Source: Gemmatimonadota bacterium
Lineage (GTDB): Bacteria > Gemmatimonadota > Gemmatimonadetes > Gemmatimonadales > Gemmatimonadaceae
NCBI GenBank assembly: GCA_021324775.1
Contig: JAJPIM010000024.1
Location: 62,001 to 126,000, forward strand
Direction: 5' to 3'
DNA: 64,000 nt
Shown here: piece after piece, positions 26,885 to 35,545 of the stretch
Position numbering within the stretch: position 1 is the first letter of the stretch
Layout of the letters: the number at the start of each line of letters is the position of its first letter
Notes under the pieces: generated by a model
Told to the model about the DNA's origin: nothing
Databases searched by the model: none
The model's input: only the letters and a program-made list of their open reading frames with translations
Program-made: the position numbers and the translations under genes

Positions 26885-28888
26885 ATGGCCACCACTGCCG
26901 CGCCCACGTTCGCCACGCACACCGAGTATGCAGTCGGTGAGGGCTGGCGTGCCTGGCTCGGGACCACCGACCACAAGAAGATCGGGTATCTCTACTTCTT
27001 CACCGCGCTCTTCTTCCTCATGTTCGGCGGCGCCGAAGCCGAGATGATCCGCTGGCAGCTCCGGGCGCCGAACGAGCATTTCCTGAGCGCCGAGACCTAC
27101 AACCAGATCTTCACCATGCACGGCACGACGATGATCTTCCTCGTCGTCATGCCGATGTCGGCGGCGTTTTTCAACCTGCTGATCCCGCTCCAGATCGGCG
27201 CCCGCGACGTCGCCTTCCCGCGGCTCAATGCATTCAGCTACTGGGTGTACCTGCTCGGCGCGATCTTCATTTCGGTCCCGATCTTCTTCGGCGCGGCGCC
27301 CAACGGGGGGTGGTTCGGCTACGCGCCGCTGACGACGATGCCGTACTCGCCCGGACTGAACATCGACTTCTGGGCGCTCGGACTGCAGATCCTCGGCATC
27401 TCGTCGCTCGCCGCCGGGTTCAACTTCATTACGACCATCATCAACATGCGCGCCCCGGGGATGAACCTGATGCGCATGCCGATGTTCACCTGGATGGCGT
27501 TCGTGGTGCAGTTCCTGATCGTGCTGGCGTTCCCCGTGATCACGATCGCCGTGGTGTTCCTGGTCTTCGACCGGTTCTTCGGCACGAACTTCTACGAGAT
27601 CGCCGCGGGCGCGGACCCGCTGCTCTGGCAACACCTGTTCTGGGTGTTCGGCCATCCCGAGGTGTACATCCTCGTGCTGCCTGCCTTCGGCCTCGTCTCC
27701 GAAGTGCTCCCCACGTTCAGCCGCAAGCCGCTCTTCGGCTACCCTGTGATGGTCTATTCGGGCATCCTGATCGGTGTGCTCGGCTTTGGCGTATGGGCGC
27801 ACCACATGTTCGCCGTGGGCATGGGACCGATCGCTGATACGGTGTTCGGCGTCACGACGATGCTGATCGCGATCCCGACCGGCGTGAAGATCTTCAACTG
27901 GATCTTCACGATGTGGGGCGGTTCGATCCACTTCACGACCGCATCGATGTTCGCGATCGGTCTCGTCGGCATGTTCACGATCGGCGGCATCTCGGGGATC
28001 ATGCACTCGTCCCCGCCGGCCGACCTGCAGCAGACCGACACCTACTTCATCGTCGCCCACTTCCACTACGTGCTCTTCGGCGGATCCCTCATGGGACTTT
28101 TCGCCGGCATCTACTACTACTTCCCGAAGCTCACCGGGCACATGCTCGATGAACGCCTCGGGCAATGGCACTTCTGGCTCAACCTGGTCGGCTCCAACCT
28201 CGCGTTCTTCCCGATGCACTTCTCGGGGTTGCTCGGCATGCCGCGCCGTATCTACACGTACGACGCCAACCAGGGATGGGACGGGTTCAACATGATGTCG
28301 ACGGCCGGCGCGATCATCGTCGGCGTGGCGTCGGCGATCCTCGCGATCAACATTCTGATCAGCCGGAAGCGCGGCGCGCCGGCCGGCAACGATCCGTGGG
28401 GCGGCGGCACGCTCGAGTGGTCGATACCGTCTCCGCCGCCGGTCTACAACTTCGTGCATATCCCGCGCGTCACGTCGCGCTATCCGATGTGGGACCTCAC
28501 GTCGCCGCAGTTGACCGCGGACGTGCCTCACACGCGCGCCGGCGACAAGTCGGTCGAGGTGGATGTGGCCGGAGTCGATGCGGGTCATGCCGGTCCCCGG
28601 CCCGGTGGCGCGCCGGCTGGCCGCAGTCCCGCCCCGGTCGTGGCGGCTGCGCGGATTCCGACCGCTGAGGAGTTGGGGATTCCGATTCCGTACACGACGC
28701 TCAAGCCGTTCTTCACCGCCCTCGGGCTCACGGTGATGCTGAGCGGGCTGCCGTTCGCCCACGCGGACATGCCCGGCATCGAGTACACGTTGATTTTCGC
28801 CGGCGCCTGTACGCTCGTGGGCTCGCTCTTCTGGTGGGTCACGTCCCCGCTGGAACCCGAAGTCGCACATTCCGAGCATACGCACTAA
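26885..28888 (+). CDS. ctaD: Cytochrome c oxidase subunit I with two extra C-terminal helices
   Basis: The 667-residue heme-copper catalytic subunit reduces O2 and pumps protons. Motifs: TMHGTTMIFLVVMP (low-spin heme ligand region), WVFGHPEVYILVLP with the His-Tyr of CuB and the Glu of an A1-type D-channel end, WAHHMF (two CuB His), and VAHFHYVLFGG (heme ligands). After the normal 12 helices there is a Gly/Pro/His-rich stretch (about 515-595) and two more helices (LKPFFTALGLTVMLSGLPFA and IEYTLIFAGACTLVGSLFWW). This 14-helix form is known in Bacillus caa3, where subunit III lacks its first two helices; the next gene fits. Confidence 0.97.
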   Translation: MATTAAPTFATHTEYAVGEGWRAWLGTTDHKKIGYLYFFTALFFLMFGGAEAEMIRWQLRAPNEHFLSAETYNQIFTMHGTTMIFLVVMPMSAAFFNLLIPLQIGARDVAFPRLNAFSYWVYLLGAIFISVPIFFGAAPNGGWFGYAPLTTMPYSPGLNIDFWALGLQILGISSLAAGFNFITTIINMRAPGMNLMRMPMFTWMAFVVQFLIVLAFPVITIAVVFLVFDRFFGTNFYEIAAGADPLLWQHLFWVFGHPEVYILVLPAFGLVSEVLPTFSRKPLFGYPVMVYSGILIGVLGFGVWAHHMFAVGMGPIADTVFGVTTMLIAIPTGVKIFNWIFTMWGGSIHFTTASMFAIGLVGMFTIGGISGIMHSSPPADLQQTDTYFIVAHFHYVLFGGSLMGLFAGIYYYFPKLTGHMLDERLGQWHFWLNLVGSNLAFFPMHFSGLLGMPRRIYTYDANQGWDGFNMMSTAGAIIVGVASAILAINILISRKRGAPAGNDPWGGGTLEWSIPSPPPVYNFVHIPRVTSRYPMWDLTSPQLTADVPHTRAGDKSVEVDVAGVDAGHAGPRPGGAPAGRSPAPVVAAARIPTAEELGIPIPYTTLKPFFTALGLTVMLSGLPFAHADMPGIEYTLIFAGACTLVGSLFWWVTSPLEPEVAHSEHTH

Positions 28889-29568
28889 TGGCTACCACTG
28901 CCCTCCCGAGTATCCCCACGGCCGACGTGGGGCACGGCTACACGACCACCGGACTCCCGCATCGCAAAGTGGCGATCTGGGCGTTCATCGGCTCGGAATG
29001 CATGCTGTTCGCCTCGCTCATCTCGACCTATCTGATCTATAAGGGGCGGAGCGTGAAGGGACCGTTCCCGCACGAGCCGTGGACTGATCCGTCCACCGGG
29101 CACGTCTTCAAGCCGATCCTCAACATCCCGGTGACATCCTGCTCGACCTTCGTTCTGCTCATGTCGTCACTCGCCATGGTGCTGGCATTGGCCGCCGTGG
29201 AGAATCGCGACAAGCCGAAGGTCACGCTGGGCGACAGGATCCTGGGGTCGTCTCGTCTGTGGCTCTTCATGACGGCGCTGCTGGGGACCACGTTCCTGGG
29301 ATTCCAGGCGTTTGAGTTCACCTCGTTCGTCCATGAGGGGCTGAGCATCCGCACGAACCTGTTTGGATCGTCCTTCTTTACGCTGACCGGCTTCCACGGC
29401 GCGCACGTGACGGCCGGCGTCATCTGGCTGCTCACGATGCTGGCGATCGATTTCAAGCGCGGGCTCGGCCCCAAGGACGCCCTGAACGTCGACATCATGG
29501 CCCTGTATTGGCACTTCGTCGATGTCGTCTGGATCGCGATCTTCACGCTCGTCTACCTGATCAGATAG
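28888..29568 (+). CDS. ctaE: Cytochrome c oxidase subunit III, five-helix form
   Basis: The 226-residue protein shares the A of its ATG with the ctaD stop, a tight coupling. It has five membrane helices, beginning HRKVAIWAFIGSECMLFASL, then FVLLMSSLAMVLALAA, RLWLFMTALLGTTFLGFQAF, FHGAHVTAGVIWLLTMLAID and YWHFVDVVWIAIFTLVYLI. Conserved Glu (SECML) and the FHGAHV/YWHFVDVVW patterns are typical. The canonical helices 1 and 2 are missing, matching the two extra helices on ctaD. Confidence 0.95.
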   Translation: MATTALPSIPTADVGHGYTTTGLPHRKVAIWAFIGSECMLFASLISTYLIYKGRSVKGPFPHEPWTDPSTGHVFKPILNIPVTSCSTFVLLMSSLAMVLALAAVENRDKPKVTLGDRILGSSRLWLFMTALLGTTFLGFQAFEFTSFVHEGLSIRTNLFGSSFFTLTGFHGAHVTAGVIWLLTMLAIDFKRGLGPKDALNVDIMALYWHFVDVVWIAIFTLVYLIR

Positions 29569-29578
29569 GCGACTCATT

Positions 29579-29950
29579 ATGTCCGCAGATTCTTCGCACG
29601 GAACTGACGCGTCGGTCGACGCGGTGGAGCACGCCCTCGGCGCGGAACACGAACACCCGACGTGGTCGGTGTACTGGAAGATCGCCACCATCCTGACGGT
29701 CATTACCGTCATCGAGGTGTGGTGTTACTACCTGCCCGGCTTCGTGTCGACGGCCTTTTTCGTCCCCACATTGCTCGCGTTGTCGGCGGCCAAGTTCGTG
29801 ATTGTGGTGATGTTCTACATGCATCTCAAGTACGACCACAAGCTGTTCCGCGTGCTCTTCACCGGACCCCTGATCATCGCGATGATCGCCATCACGGCGT
29901 TGCTGTTTCTCTTTGGGAAGCTCGCAATCCGGACCGGATTGTTGACATAG
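29579..29950 (+). CDS. Cytochrome c oxidase subunit IV family protein
   Basis: The 123-residue protein has an acidic/His N-terminal tail (SSHGTDASVDAVEHALGAEHEH) and three membrane helices: WKIATILTVITVIEVWCYYL, VPTLLALSAAKFVIVVMFYM and LIIAMIAITALLFLFGKL. The motif VVMFYMHLKYD is characteristic of the caa3-controlling/CtaF family. It ends the oxidase transcription unit; a terminator lies 33 bases downstream. Confidence 0.93.
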   Translation: MSADSSHGTDASVDAVEHALGAEHEHPTWSVYWKIATILTVITVIEVWCYYLPGFVSTAFFVPTLLALSAAKFVIVVMFYMHLKYDHKLFRVLFTGPLIIAMIAITALLFLFGKLAIRTGLLT

Positions 29951-29983
29951 GGGTGAGCGCATAGCGGCTGGTCAGATGCCACT

Positions 29984-30021
29984 GGGGCCAGTTGCGGAGC
30001 GCCGCAGTTGGCCCCGTGTTT
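29984..30021 (+). terminator. Intrinsic terminator ending the oxidase operon
   Basis: A 14-bp stem (29984-29997 with 30002-30015, two G-U wobbles) with a 4-base AGCG loop is followed by GTGTTTG. It separates the four structural oxidase genes from ctaG, so readthrough or a separate promoter is needed for the assembly gene. Confidence 0.8.
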
Positions 30022-30054
30022 GTTGCATCTCGCTCGTCTCATTTCTCCTCTCTC

Positions 30055-30861
30055 ATGTTGGTTCACCCGCTCTCCGACACGTCGATCACCGGGTTCTCGG
30101 TGCACCCCAGTACCGTTGTGGGGATCGCCGGGCTGGCCGCGCTCTACGCGTGGCGTGCGCGGCGCGAGGGCCGGTCGCCATCCGGCGTCCAGGCGGGCGC
30201 GTTCGCGGGCGGGCTCGTGACGATGTTCCTGTCGCTGAACGGACCGCTGCACGATTTGAGCGACTACTATCTGTTCAGCGCGCACATGGTGCAGCATCTC
30301 ATGCTCACCTTCGTCGTGCCCCTGCTCCTCGTCGTCGGCACGCCCGGCTGGATGCTGCGCCCGGCGCTGCGCATCCCCGCCGTGCGCGCCAGCGCGCGAT
30401 GGCTCACCCGCCCGGCCACCTGCTTCGTACTCTTCAACCTCGCCATCGCGGGGTGGCACCTGCCACCGCTGTACAACCTGGCGATGGCCAATCACAACGT
30501 GCACATCGTTGAGCACCTGATGTTCATGGCGACCGCGGTGCTGATGTGGTGGCCGCTCCTCAGCCCACTCCCGGAACTGCCCCGTCTCTCCTACCCCGGG
30601 CAGATGCTGTATTGCTTTCTCATGAGCATTCCGATGTCCGTCGTGGCGATCTACGTGGCCATGGCCGATCACGTGCTCTATCCGGCCTACGCCGCGGCGC
30701 CGCGGATCTGGGGTATTTCGCCGCTCGATGACCAGATGATCGGCGGATTGATCATGTGGATTCCAGGCGGCTTGTTCTTCTACGGCGTGATGACCGTGAT
30801 CTTCTTCAAGTGGGCCGCGCGAGACGAAGACACCGTCGCCGCATCGCAAGTGCCCGCGTGA
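30055..30861 (+). CDS. ctaG: CtaG-like cytochrome c oxidase assembly protein
   Basis: The 268-residue protein starts at ATG 30055 (MLVHPLSDTSITGF) rather than a TTG at 29992 inside the terminator. It has about seven membrane helices and the family motifs LNGPLHDLSDYYLFSAHMVQ HLML (split here), NLAIAGWHLPPLYNLAMAN, VHIVEHLMFM and LDDQMIGGLIMWIPGG. This caa3_CtaG family helps insert copper or assemble heme-copper oxidases in the membrane. It lies downstream of the oxidase terminator. Stop overlaps the next GTG (GTGA). Confidence 0.93.
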   Translation: MLVHPLSDTSITGFSVHPSTVVGIAGLAALYAWRARREGRSPSGVQAGAFAGGLVTMFLSLNGPLHDLSDYYLFSAHMVQHLMLTFVVPLLLVVGTPGWMLRPALRIPAVRASARWLTRPATCFVLFNLAIAGWHLPPLYNLAMANHNVHIVEHLMFMATAVLMWWPLLSPLPELPRLSYPGQMLYCFLMSIPMSVVAIYVAMADHVLYPAYAAAPRIWGISPLDDQMIGGLIMWIPGGLFFYGVMTVIFFKWAARDEDTVAASQVPA

Positions 30862-31397
30862 CGGGCGTGCCCGTGACCGGCATCGCAAGCGCCCTGGTCG
30901 CCGTGCTGGTCCTCGCCGGGTGCGAGGCCCGCCAGGCCGCCGACCGTCGCGAAGCCGGTCGCGAATTCGCCAACAAGGTGTGTGAACTGTCCAGCGACGA
31001 CACCGTCATCACGGTCGCCGTCTACGCCTTCATCGCGCAGGCCCGCCCGGAAGTCGGACGGTTCGTCTACATCGTGGGAACGGACTCCTCGCTTCCGCCC
31101 GCCGGGACGCAGGCGGTTCAGGACAAAGGACCGACGTACATGTACTCGCCGGATCCGGCCCAGCAGGCCGTCGTCGTACGCCAGCTCGATGCCGTCGGCG
31201 ACTACCCGACGCTGCTGGTCTCGTATCATGGCCTCGTGCGAACAGACCGGCTGCATCCGGTCGTGAAGCTGAGCGGCGAGTACGTCTCCGGTCCGGCCCG
31301 CGGGAAAGCGATCGGCATTCGCGCCATTGCGCCGCAGTGTGACAGCACGGGTGTGTGGCGCACGCCCCCGCCACCCGGCGGCGCCGGTGCCGGATAG
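30858..31397 (+). CDS. Putative lipoprotein
   Basis: The 179-residue protein starts at the GTG that overlaps the ctaG stop by four bases; GTG 30867 is an alternative. A lipobox LAGC ends a hydrophobic signal (ASALVAVLVLAGC). The mature part is of mixed secondary structure with PTYMYSPDPAQQAVVVRQLD and a Pro/Gly-rich C-terminus (PPPPGGAGAG). No known domain is recognised. Coupling to ctaG suggests a role at the oxidase, such as copper delivery, but no Met/His/Cys-rich copper site is evident. Confidence 0.75.
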   Translation: MTGVPVTGIASALVAVLVLAGCEARQAADRREAGREFANKVCELSSDDTVITVAVYAFIAQARPEVGRFVYIVGTDSSLPPAGTQAVQDKGPTYMYSPDPAQQAVVVRQLDAVGDYPTLLVSYHGLVRTDRLHPVVKLSGEYVSGPARGKAIGIRAIAPQCDSTGVWRTPPPPGGAGAG

Positions 31398-32622
31398 CCC
31401 AGCCGGCGCATCGAGCGCGACGCGGCCGCCCCGCCTCGTCGCACTCGACGCGTTTCGCGGAATCACGGTCGCCGCGATGCTGCTGGTGAACGACCCCGGA
31501 AGCTGGGGTCACATGTTCCACCCGCTCGAGCACGCCGCGTGGAACGGATGGACGCCTACCGATCTGATCTTCCCGTTCTTTCTGTTCATCGTCGGCATCA
31601 CCACGCAACTGTCCATGGATGCGCGGCGCGCGCACGGCGTGAGCGACGCCGTTCTCGTCCGGCAGATTCTCCGCCGGAGCGCGCTGATCGCCGGGATCGG
31701 GTTGCTCATCAGCTGGTTTCCCTTCTTCACCTGGGATTCGATTGCCGGCGTCGCGGACCCATCGCTGCTGCAACGGATCGCCGACCGCCCGCTGCACGTG
31801 CGGATTCCGGGCATCCTGCAACGCATCGGCGTCGTGTACTGCGCTGTGGCGCTGATCGCGCTCCGCACGCCGATTCGCACGCAGATCGCGATAGCGGGCG
31901 GCATCCTGCTGTCGTACTGGGCGGTGCTCACGCTCATCCCGGTCCCCGGCGCGGGTGTGCCCGGGCGGGTCGTGTTCGATTACCCCGCCTCCACGCTCGC
32001 GGCGTGGGTAGACCGCGAGCTGCTGGACTGGAGTGCGTTTGGCTGGGGCAACCACATTTGGGCCGAGACCCGGACCTGGGACCCCGAAGGCCCGCTCTCG
32101 ACTATCCCGGCGGTGGCGACCGCGATCCTCGGTCTGATCACCGGCCAGTGGCTCGCCGGCCGCCGTCCGCTGGCCGACCGCGTCGCGGGAATGCTCGCTG
32201 TGGGCGCTATCGTGGCGATGGTGGGATGTATCTGGGGGTGGGTGTTCCCCATCAACAAGAACCTCTGGACCAGCTCCTTCGTATTGCTGACGGGCGGCCT
32301 GGCCGCGATGGCGCTCGGCGTTTGCGTCTGGCTCATCGACGGCCTCGGGATCCGGCGGTGGGCCACACCATTCGTGGTCTTCGGGGTCAATCCCCTCATC
32401 GCCTTCGCCGGCTCGGAAGCCGCGGCGCGGCTCATCTATTCCGTGGTGACAGTGCCGACGGCGGCGGGGCGTGCGCCTCTCGCGTCGGCTGTGTATCGTT
32501 CGCTCTATCTGCCGTGGCTCGAGCCGCGCGTGGCATCCCTGGCCTTCGCGATCAGTTTCGTCCTCGTGTGGCTGGGCGTCCTGACACTGCTGTACCGGCG
32601 ACGAATCTTTCTGAAGGTCTAG
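31387..32622 (+). CDS. DUF5009/NagX-like heparan-alpha-glucosaminide acetyltransferase homologue
   Basis: The 411-residue protein starts at GTG 31387, 11 bases before the lipoprotein stop. It has about ten membrane helices and matches the HGSNAT/YeiB-like family: RLVALDAFRGITVAAMLLVN DPG (split) with the family FRG motif, GWTPTDLIFPFFLFIVG, RIPGILQRIGVVYC, GWVFPINKNLWTSSFVLLTG and NPLIAFAGSE. The eukaryotic relative acetylates glucosamine termini across the membrane using acetyl-CoA. In bacteria the acceptor is probably a cell-wall or glycan amino sugar; this is an inference. Confidence 0.85.
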   Translation: MPDSPAGASSATRPPRLVALDAFRGITVAAMLLVNDPGSWGHMFHPLEHAAWNGWTPTDLIFPFFLFIVGITTQLSMDARRAHGVSDAVLVRQILRRSALIAGIGLLISWFPFFTWDSIAGVADPSLLQRIADRPLHVRIPGILQRIGVVYCAVALIALRTPIRTQIAIAGGILLSYWAVLTLIPVPGAGVPGRVVFDYPASTLAAWVDRELLDWSAFGWGNHIWAETRTWDPEGPLSTIPAVATAILGLITGQWLAGRRPLADRVAGMLAVGAIVAMVGCIWGWVFPINKNLWTSSFVLLTGGLAAMALGVCVWLIDGLGIRRWATPFVVFGVNPLIAFAGSEAAARLIYSVVTVPTAAGRAPLASAVYRSLYLPWLEPRVASLAFAISFVLVWLGVLTLLYRRRIFLKV

Positions 32623-32628
32623 CCCTGA

Positions 32629-34176
32629 ATGATGGTCCGCGTTCCGACTCTCCCTCGGTGGTTCTCAGCGGGGGCAGCGCTCATTCTGCTCTCCCTGTTT
32701 CCCCTTCCGGCCGCCAAGGGCCAAGCCGTTCGCCATCGGCGCCGGACGCGGCGTCCCCCGGTCCTGGTCCCCGCATTGCGGTATGCCACGCCGCGCAGCG
32801 TAACGGACCTCGATGCCGACCTTGCCTCCATGCTGACCCGCCGCGTGCGCAGCGGCCGCTGGGGCGTGATTGTCGTCTCGCTGACTCGCGGCGACACGCT
32901 CTACGAGATCAATGCCGACCAGCCGCTCCGGCCGGCCTCGACGATGAAGCTGTTTACCTCCGCGCTGGCGTTCGACCGGCTCGGCCCGGACTACGAGTTC
33001 GCCACGGATGTCCTACGCGATGGCCCCATCGACTCGGCCGGCCGCGTCAACGGCAACCTGATCCTGCGCGGCGACGGCGACCCGTCGCTGTCCAACCGGT
33101 TCCTGCGCGGAGAGCCGGACGCTCCGATGCAGAGCCTGGCACGAGCCGTGGCCGCCGCCGGGGTCAAGCATGTCCACGGTGATCTCATCGGTGACGCGAC
33201 CGCGTTCGAGGCACAGCGGATCCCGGACGGCTGGTTGCGGCGATACCTGGAATCGGGCTACGCGGCCCGGGTATCCGCTCTCTCGCTGAACGACAATCTG
33301 ATGTGGGTCGCCGTGGCGCCCGGCGCCGCCGGCAAGCAGGCGTCCGTCGGCCTCGAACCTTCGTCGAGCGCGGTTCCGATCACCAACGCGGTCCGTACCG
33401 TGGCCGGCAGTTCGGGCGCGAGTGTATCGGTGCATACCAATCCGGATGGCTCGGTCGTGGCCCGCGGGTGGATCGGGACACGCCGCGGGACGCGCCTCTA
33501 CGAGTTGGTCATCGAAGACCCCGCGATGTTCACGGCCGGAGCGTTTCGCGACGCCCTCTCCGCAGCAGGCGTGACCGTCGATGGGAAGATTCGCGTCGCC
33601 CAGACTCCGGACGGCGCAATCAAGGTCGCGTCCCTCGCGTCGCCACCACTCGCCCGCATCGTCGCCGCGATGAACCGCGAGAGCATCAACCACTACGCCG
33701 AGCTGCTGTTCCGGGATGCGGTTCGCGGGCCGGAGCGCGAGACCGTCGGCTCCGCCGGATTGGGCGCGGCGATGCTCCAGAAGTTCATGACCGACCAGGT
33801 CGGCGCCGCGGGCGACGCGGTCAATGTCTCGGACGGCAGCGGGCTGTCGACGCTCGACCGCATCACGCCGCGGGCGATGGTCGACTTGCTGTCGTACGCC
33901 CACCGGTCTCTCTGGAGCGCGGCATTCCACGCATCACTCCCGGTGGCCGGCGAATCGGAGTTGCTCCGGAATCGCATGCGGCAGACTCCCGCGCAGGGCA
34001 ACCTGCACGCCAAGACCGGCACCACCAACGACGTCATCTCCCTCGGCGGGTACGTCACGGCGATCGATGGCGAGATCCTGGCGTTCAGCTTTATCTACAA
34101 CGGCCGCGACCGGTGGAACGCCAAGAGCACGATCGACGGGATGGGCGCGACGCTCGCATCATTCGTCCGCGATTGA
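32629..34176 (+). CDS. dacB: D-alanyl-D-alanine carboxypeptidase/endopeptidase (PBP4 type)
   Basis: The 515-residue periplasmic enzyme removes terminal D-Ala or cleaves crosslinks in peptidoglycan. Signal peptide MMVRVPTLPRWFSAGAALIL to AAKGQA; an adjacent second ATG is equally possible. Active-site motifs: STMK (Ser-x-x-Lys), SINH (Ser-x-Asn position) and KTGTT; an inserted domain lies between STMK and the second motif, typical of class-C PBP4 proteins. It ends at a convergent region containing three hairpins and the second copy of the dispersed palindrome. Confidence 0.93.
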   Translation: MMVRVPTLPRWFSAGAALILLSLFPLPAAKGQAVRHRRRTRRPPVLVPALRYATPRSVTDLDADLASMLTRRVRSGRWGVIVVSLTRGDTLYEINADQPLRPASTMKLFTSALAFDRLGPDYEFATDVLRDGPIDSAGRVNGNLILRGDGDPSLSNRFLRGEPDAPMQSLARAVAAAGVKHVHGDLIGDATAFEAQRIPDGWLRRYLESGYAARVSALSLNDNLMWVAVAPGAAGKQASVGLEPSSSAVPITNAVRTVAGSSGASVSVHTNPDGSVVARGWIGTRRGTRLYELVIEDPAMFTAGAFRDALSAAGVTVDGKIRVAQTPDGAIKVASLASPPLARIVAAMNRESINHYAELLFRDAVRGPERETVGSAGLGAAMLQKFMTDQVGAAGDAVNVSDGSGLSTLDRITPRAMVDLLSYAHRSLWSAAFHASLPVAGESELLRNRMRQTPAQGNLHAKTGTTNDVISLGGYVTAIDGEILAFSFIYNGRDRWNAKSTIDGMGATLASFVRD

Positions 34177-34259
34177 CGCTCTGCTTGCGCCCGCGGCGGA
34201 GTTCGCGATTGATCGGCGTGCCAATACGCCAACGCTCGCGGCCACACACGAATTCGTCC

Positions 34260-34295
34260 CTGGTAGGGGCCGGTCGCGACCGGCCCAGTAAGACG
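34260..34295. repeat. Intergenic palindromic element, copy 2 (REP-like)
   Basis: The core is the perfect 20-base palindrome GGGCCGGTCGCGACCGGCCC at 34267-34286, with the same outer bases as copy 1 (CTGGTA before, CAG-AAGACG after). It is directly followed by a 6-bp hairpin (34291-34308) and a 7-bp hairpin (34311-34331), so three stem-loops fill the convergent gap. Confidence 0.85.
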
Positions 34296-34310
34296 GTAGT
34301 TGCCGTCTCA

Positions 34311-34331
34311 CCGCCCTGCGTCCGAGGGCGG
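34311..34331. terminator. Hairpin at the end of the thioredoxin-like gene
   Basis: A perfect 7-bp stem, CCGCCCT and AGGGCGG, with a 7-base loop, ends one base before the minus-strand stop. No U-tract is present. It may end either the dacB or the minus-strand transcript. Confidence 0.4.
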
Positions 34332-34332
34332 G

Positions 34333-34914
34333 CTAGCTCCCCTCGTGGAAAAATGAAGCGAGTATCGGTGCCGCTTCTCGTGGCACGTCCGATCGCCAGA
34401 CGCTGGCGTCGGCCCAGTCGCCGACCGGCCGCCCGCGGTCGCTGAGCGCGACGAAAGCGGGCAGCGGTCCCGTGTGGTAGTCGAGCCCGCTCCCCTCGAG
34501 TCGGCCGGCCCACGCGTCGACGTCGACCTGCACGACGTACGTACCGCTGAACACCCTCGAGAGCGCGGTATCCGACATCGCGTGCTCGAGCCAGTGGCAC
34601 GCCCGGCACCACCGCGACGTCAGCTCGACATACGCCGCTTCGTGTGCCGACGCCGCTCGATCGACGGCCGCGGAAAGCTGAATCGGCAGCGCACCATCCT
34701 GGACGCGTAACGCGACGACCGAAAAAGGTGCCGGTGCTTGCGGCTTGGGCGTCCACGCCGGCGGCGGGACCCATGCCCCCGCACACCCAGCCGCGATTCC
34801 GCAGGCCGCCGCGATCGCCGCCAACCGGCTGAGCTGCGCTATTGGCCGCCCCTTTGCGGGCGCCGTTGCGGCTGCGCCTGCCAGCCCGCTGCGGTCCAGC
34901 CAGAAATCGGCCAA
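34333..34914 (-). CDS. Thioredoxin-like putative lipoprotein
   Basis: The C-terminal half (about residues 85-193) is a thioredoxin fold with VELTSRWCRACHWLEHAMSD, where WCRAC is the redox CxxC; then VVQVDVDAW and LPAFVALSDRGRPVGD. The N-terminal half contains a hydrophobic stretch ending AAGC, a possible lipobox. The start is uncertain: TTG 34914 is listed because it follows AGGGG, but the promoter at 34925-34953 would place the transcript start almost on it, and TTG 34824 near the signal is also possible. The frame is open upstream to 35073, but that part would overlap the promoter. Predicted periplasmic disulfide or thiol function. Confidence 0.75.
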   Translation of the reverse strand: MADFWLDRSGLAGAAATAPAKGRPIAQLSRLAAIAAACGIAAGCAGAWVPPPAWTPKPQAPAPFSVVALRVQDGALPIQLSAAVDRAASAHEAAYVELTSRWCRACHWLEHAMSDTALSRVFSGTYVVQVDVDAWAGRLEGSGLDYHTGPLPAFVALSDRGRPVGDWADASVWRSDVPREAAPILASFFHEGS

Positions 34915-34924
34915 GGCGCCCCTG

Positions 34925-34953
34925 ATTGTAACGAGATGGTCACGGATTGTCAC
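34925..34953 (-). promoter_or_regulatory. Promoter of the thioredoxin-like gene
   Basis: On the minus strand GTGACA (34948-34953) and TACAAT (34925-34930) are separated by exactly 17 bases, each matching five of six consensus positions. Transcription would start near 34918. Confidence 0.6.
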
Positions 34954-35059
34954 GGCTGCGTAACACGATAAATGCGTGCGGCGCGCTATGCAATAGTTGC
35001 CGACCAGATGTGACGAACAGAATCCGTGCACGTGACAGCGTTCTATTACGATTCCCCCC

Positions 35060-35545
35060 ATGCACATCGCCATCGCCTCAGATCACGCGGGCGTCGACCG
35101 CAAAGCCGAGGTCATGGCCGCGCTGCGCGCCGAAGGCCATGTGGTGGACGACCTCGGCACCGACTCCACCGCGCCGGTGGACTACCCTGACTACGCCGAA
35201 CGACTCGGGCTCGCCGTGATCGAAGGACGAGCGGAACGCGGTGTGCTGATATGCGGAAGCGGTGTCGGCGCGTCAGTCGCGGCCAACAAGATCCCCGGCA
35301 TCCGCGCATCCGTGTGCCATGACTCCTACTCCGCGCACCAAGGCGTCGAGCACGACAACATGAACATTCTGGTCTTTGGAGCCCGCGTCATTGGCCCCGA
35401 GCTGGCCAAGGAGCTGGCGAGAATCTTCCTCGCCGCTCGCTTTTCAGGTGAAGCACGCCACGTCCGGCGCCTGGCCAAGGTCCACGCGATGGAGGAGCGC
35501 TACGGGATGCATCTGCCTGTAGGCAGCGCCGCCCGCCCCTCGTGA
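35060..35545 (+). CDS. rpiB: Ribose-5-phosphate isomerase B
   Basis: The 161-residue RpiB/LacAB-family enzyme interconverts ribose 5-phosphate and ribulose 5-phosphate. The start MHIAIASDHAGVDRKAEVMA is diagnostic; the catalytic loop is VLICGSGVGASVAANKIPGI with the active-site Cys, and the phosphate-binding His lies in CHDSYSAHQGVEHDNMNIL. It is the first gene of a six-gene sugar-phosphate operon, its TGA overlapping the ATG of pgi. Confidence 0.96.
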   Translation: MHIAIASDHAGVDRKAEVMAALRAEGHVVDDLGTDSTAPVDYPDYAERLGLAVIEGRAERGVLICGSGVGASVAANKIPGIRASVCHDSYSAHQGVEHDNMNILVFGARVIGPELAKELARIFLAARFSGEARHVRRLAKVHAMEERYGMHLPVGSAARPS

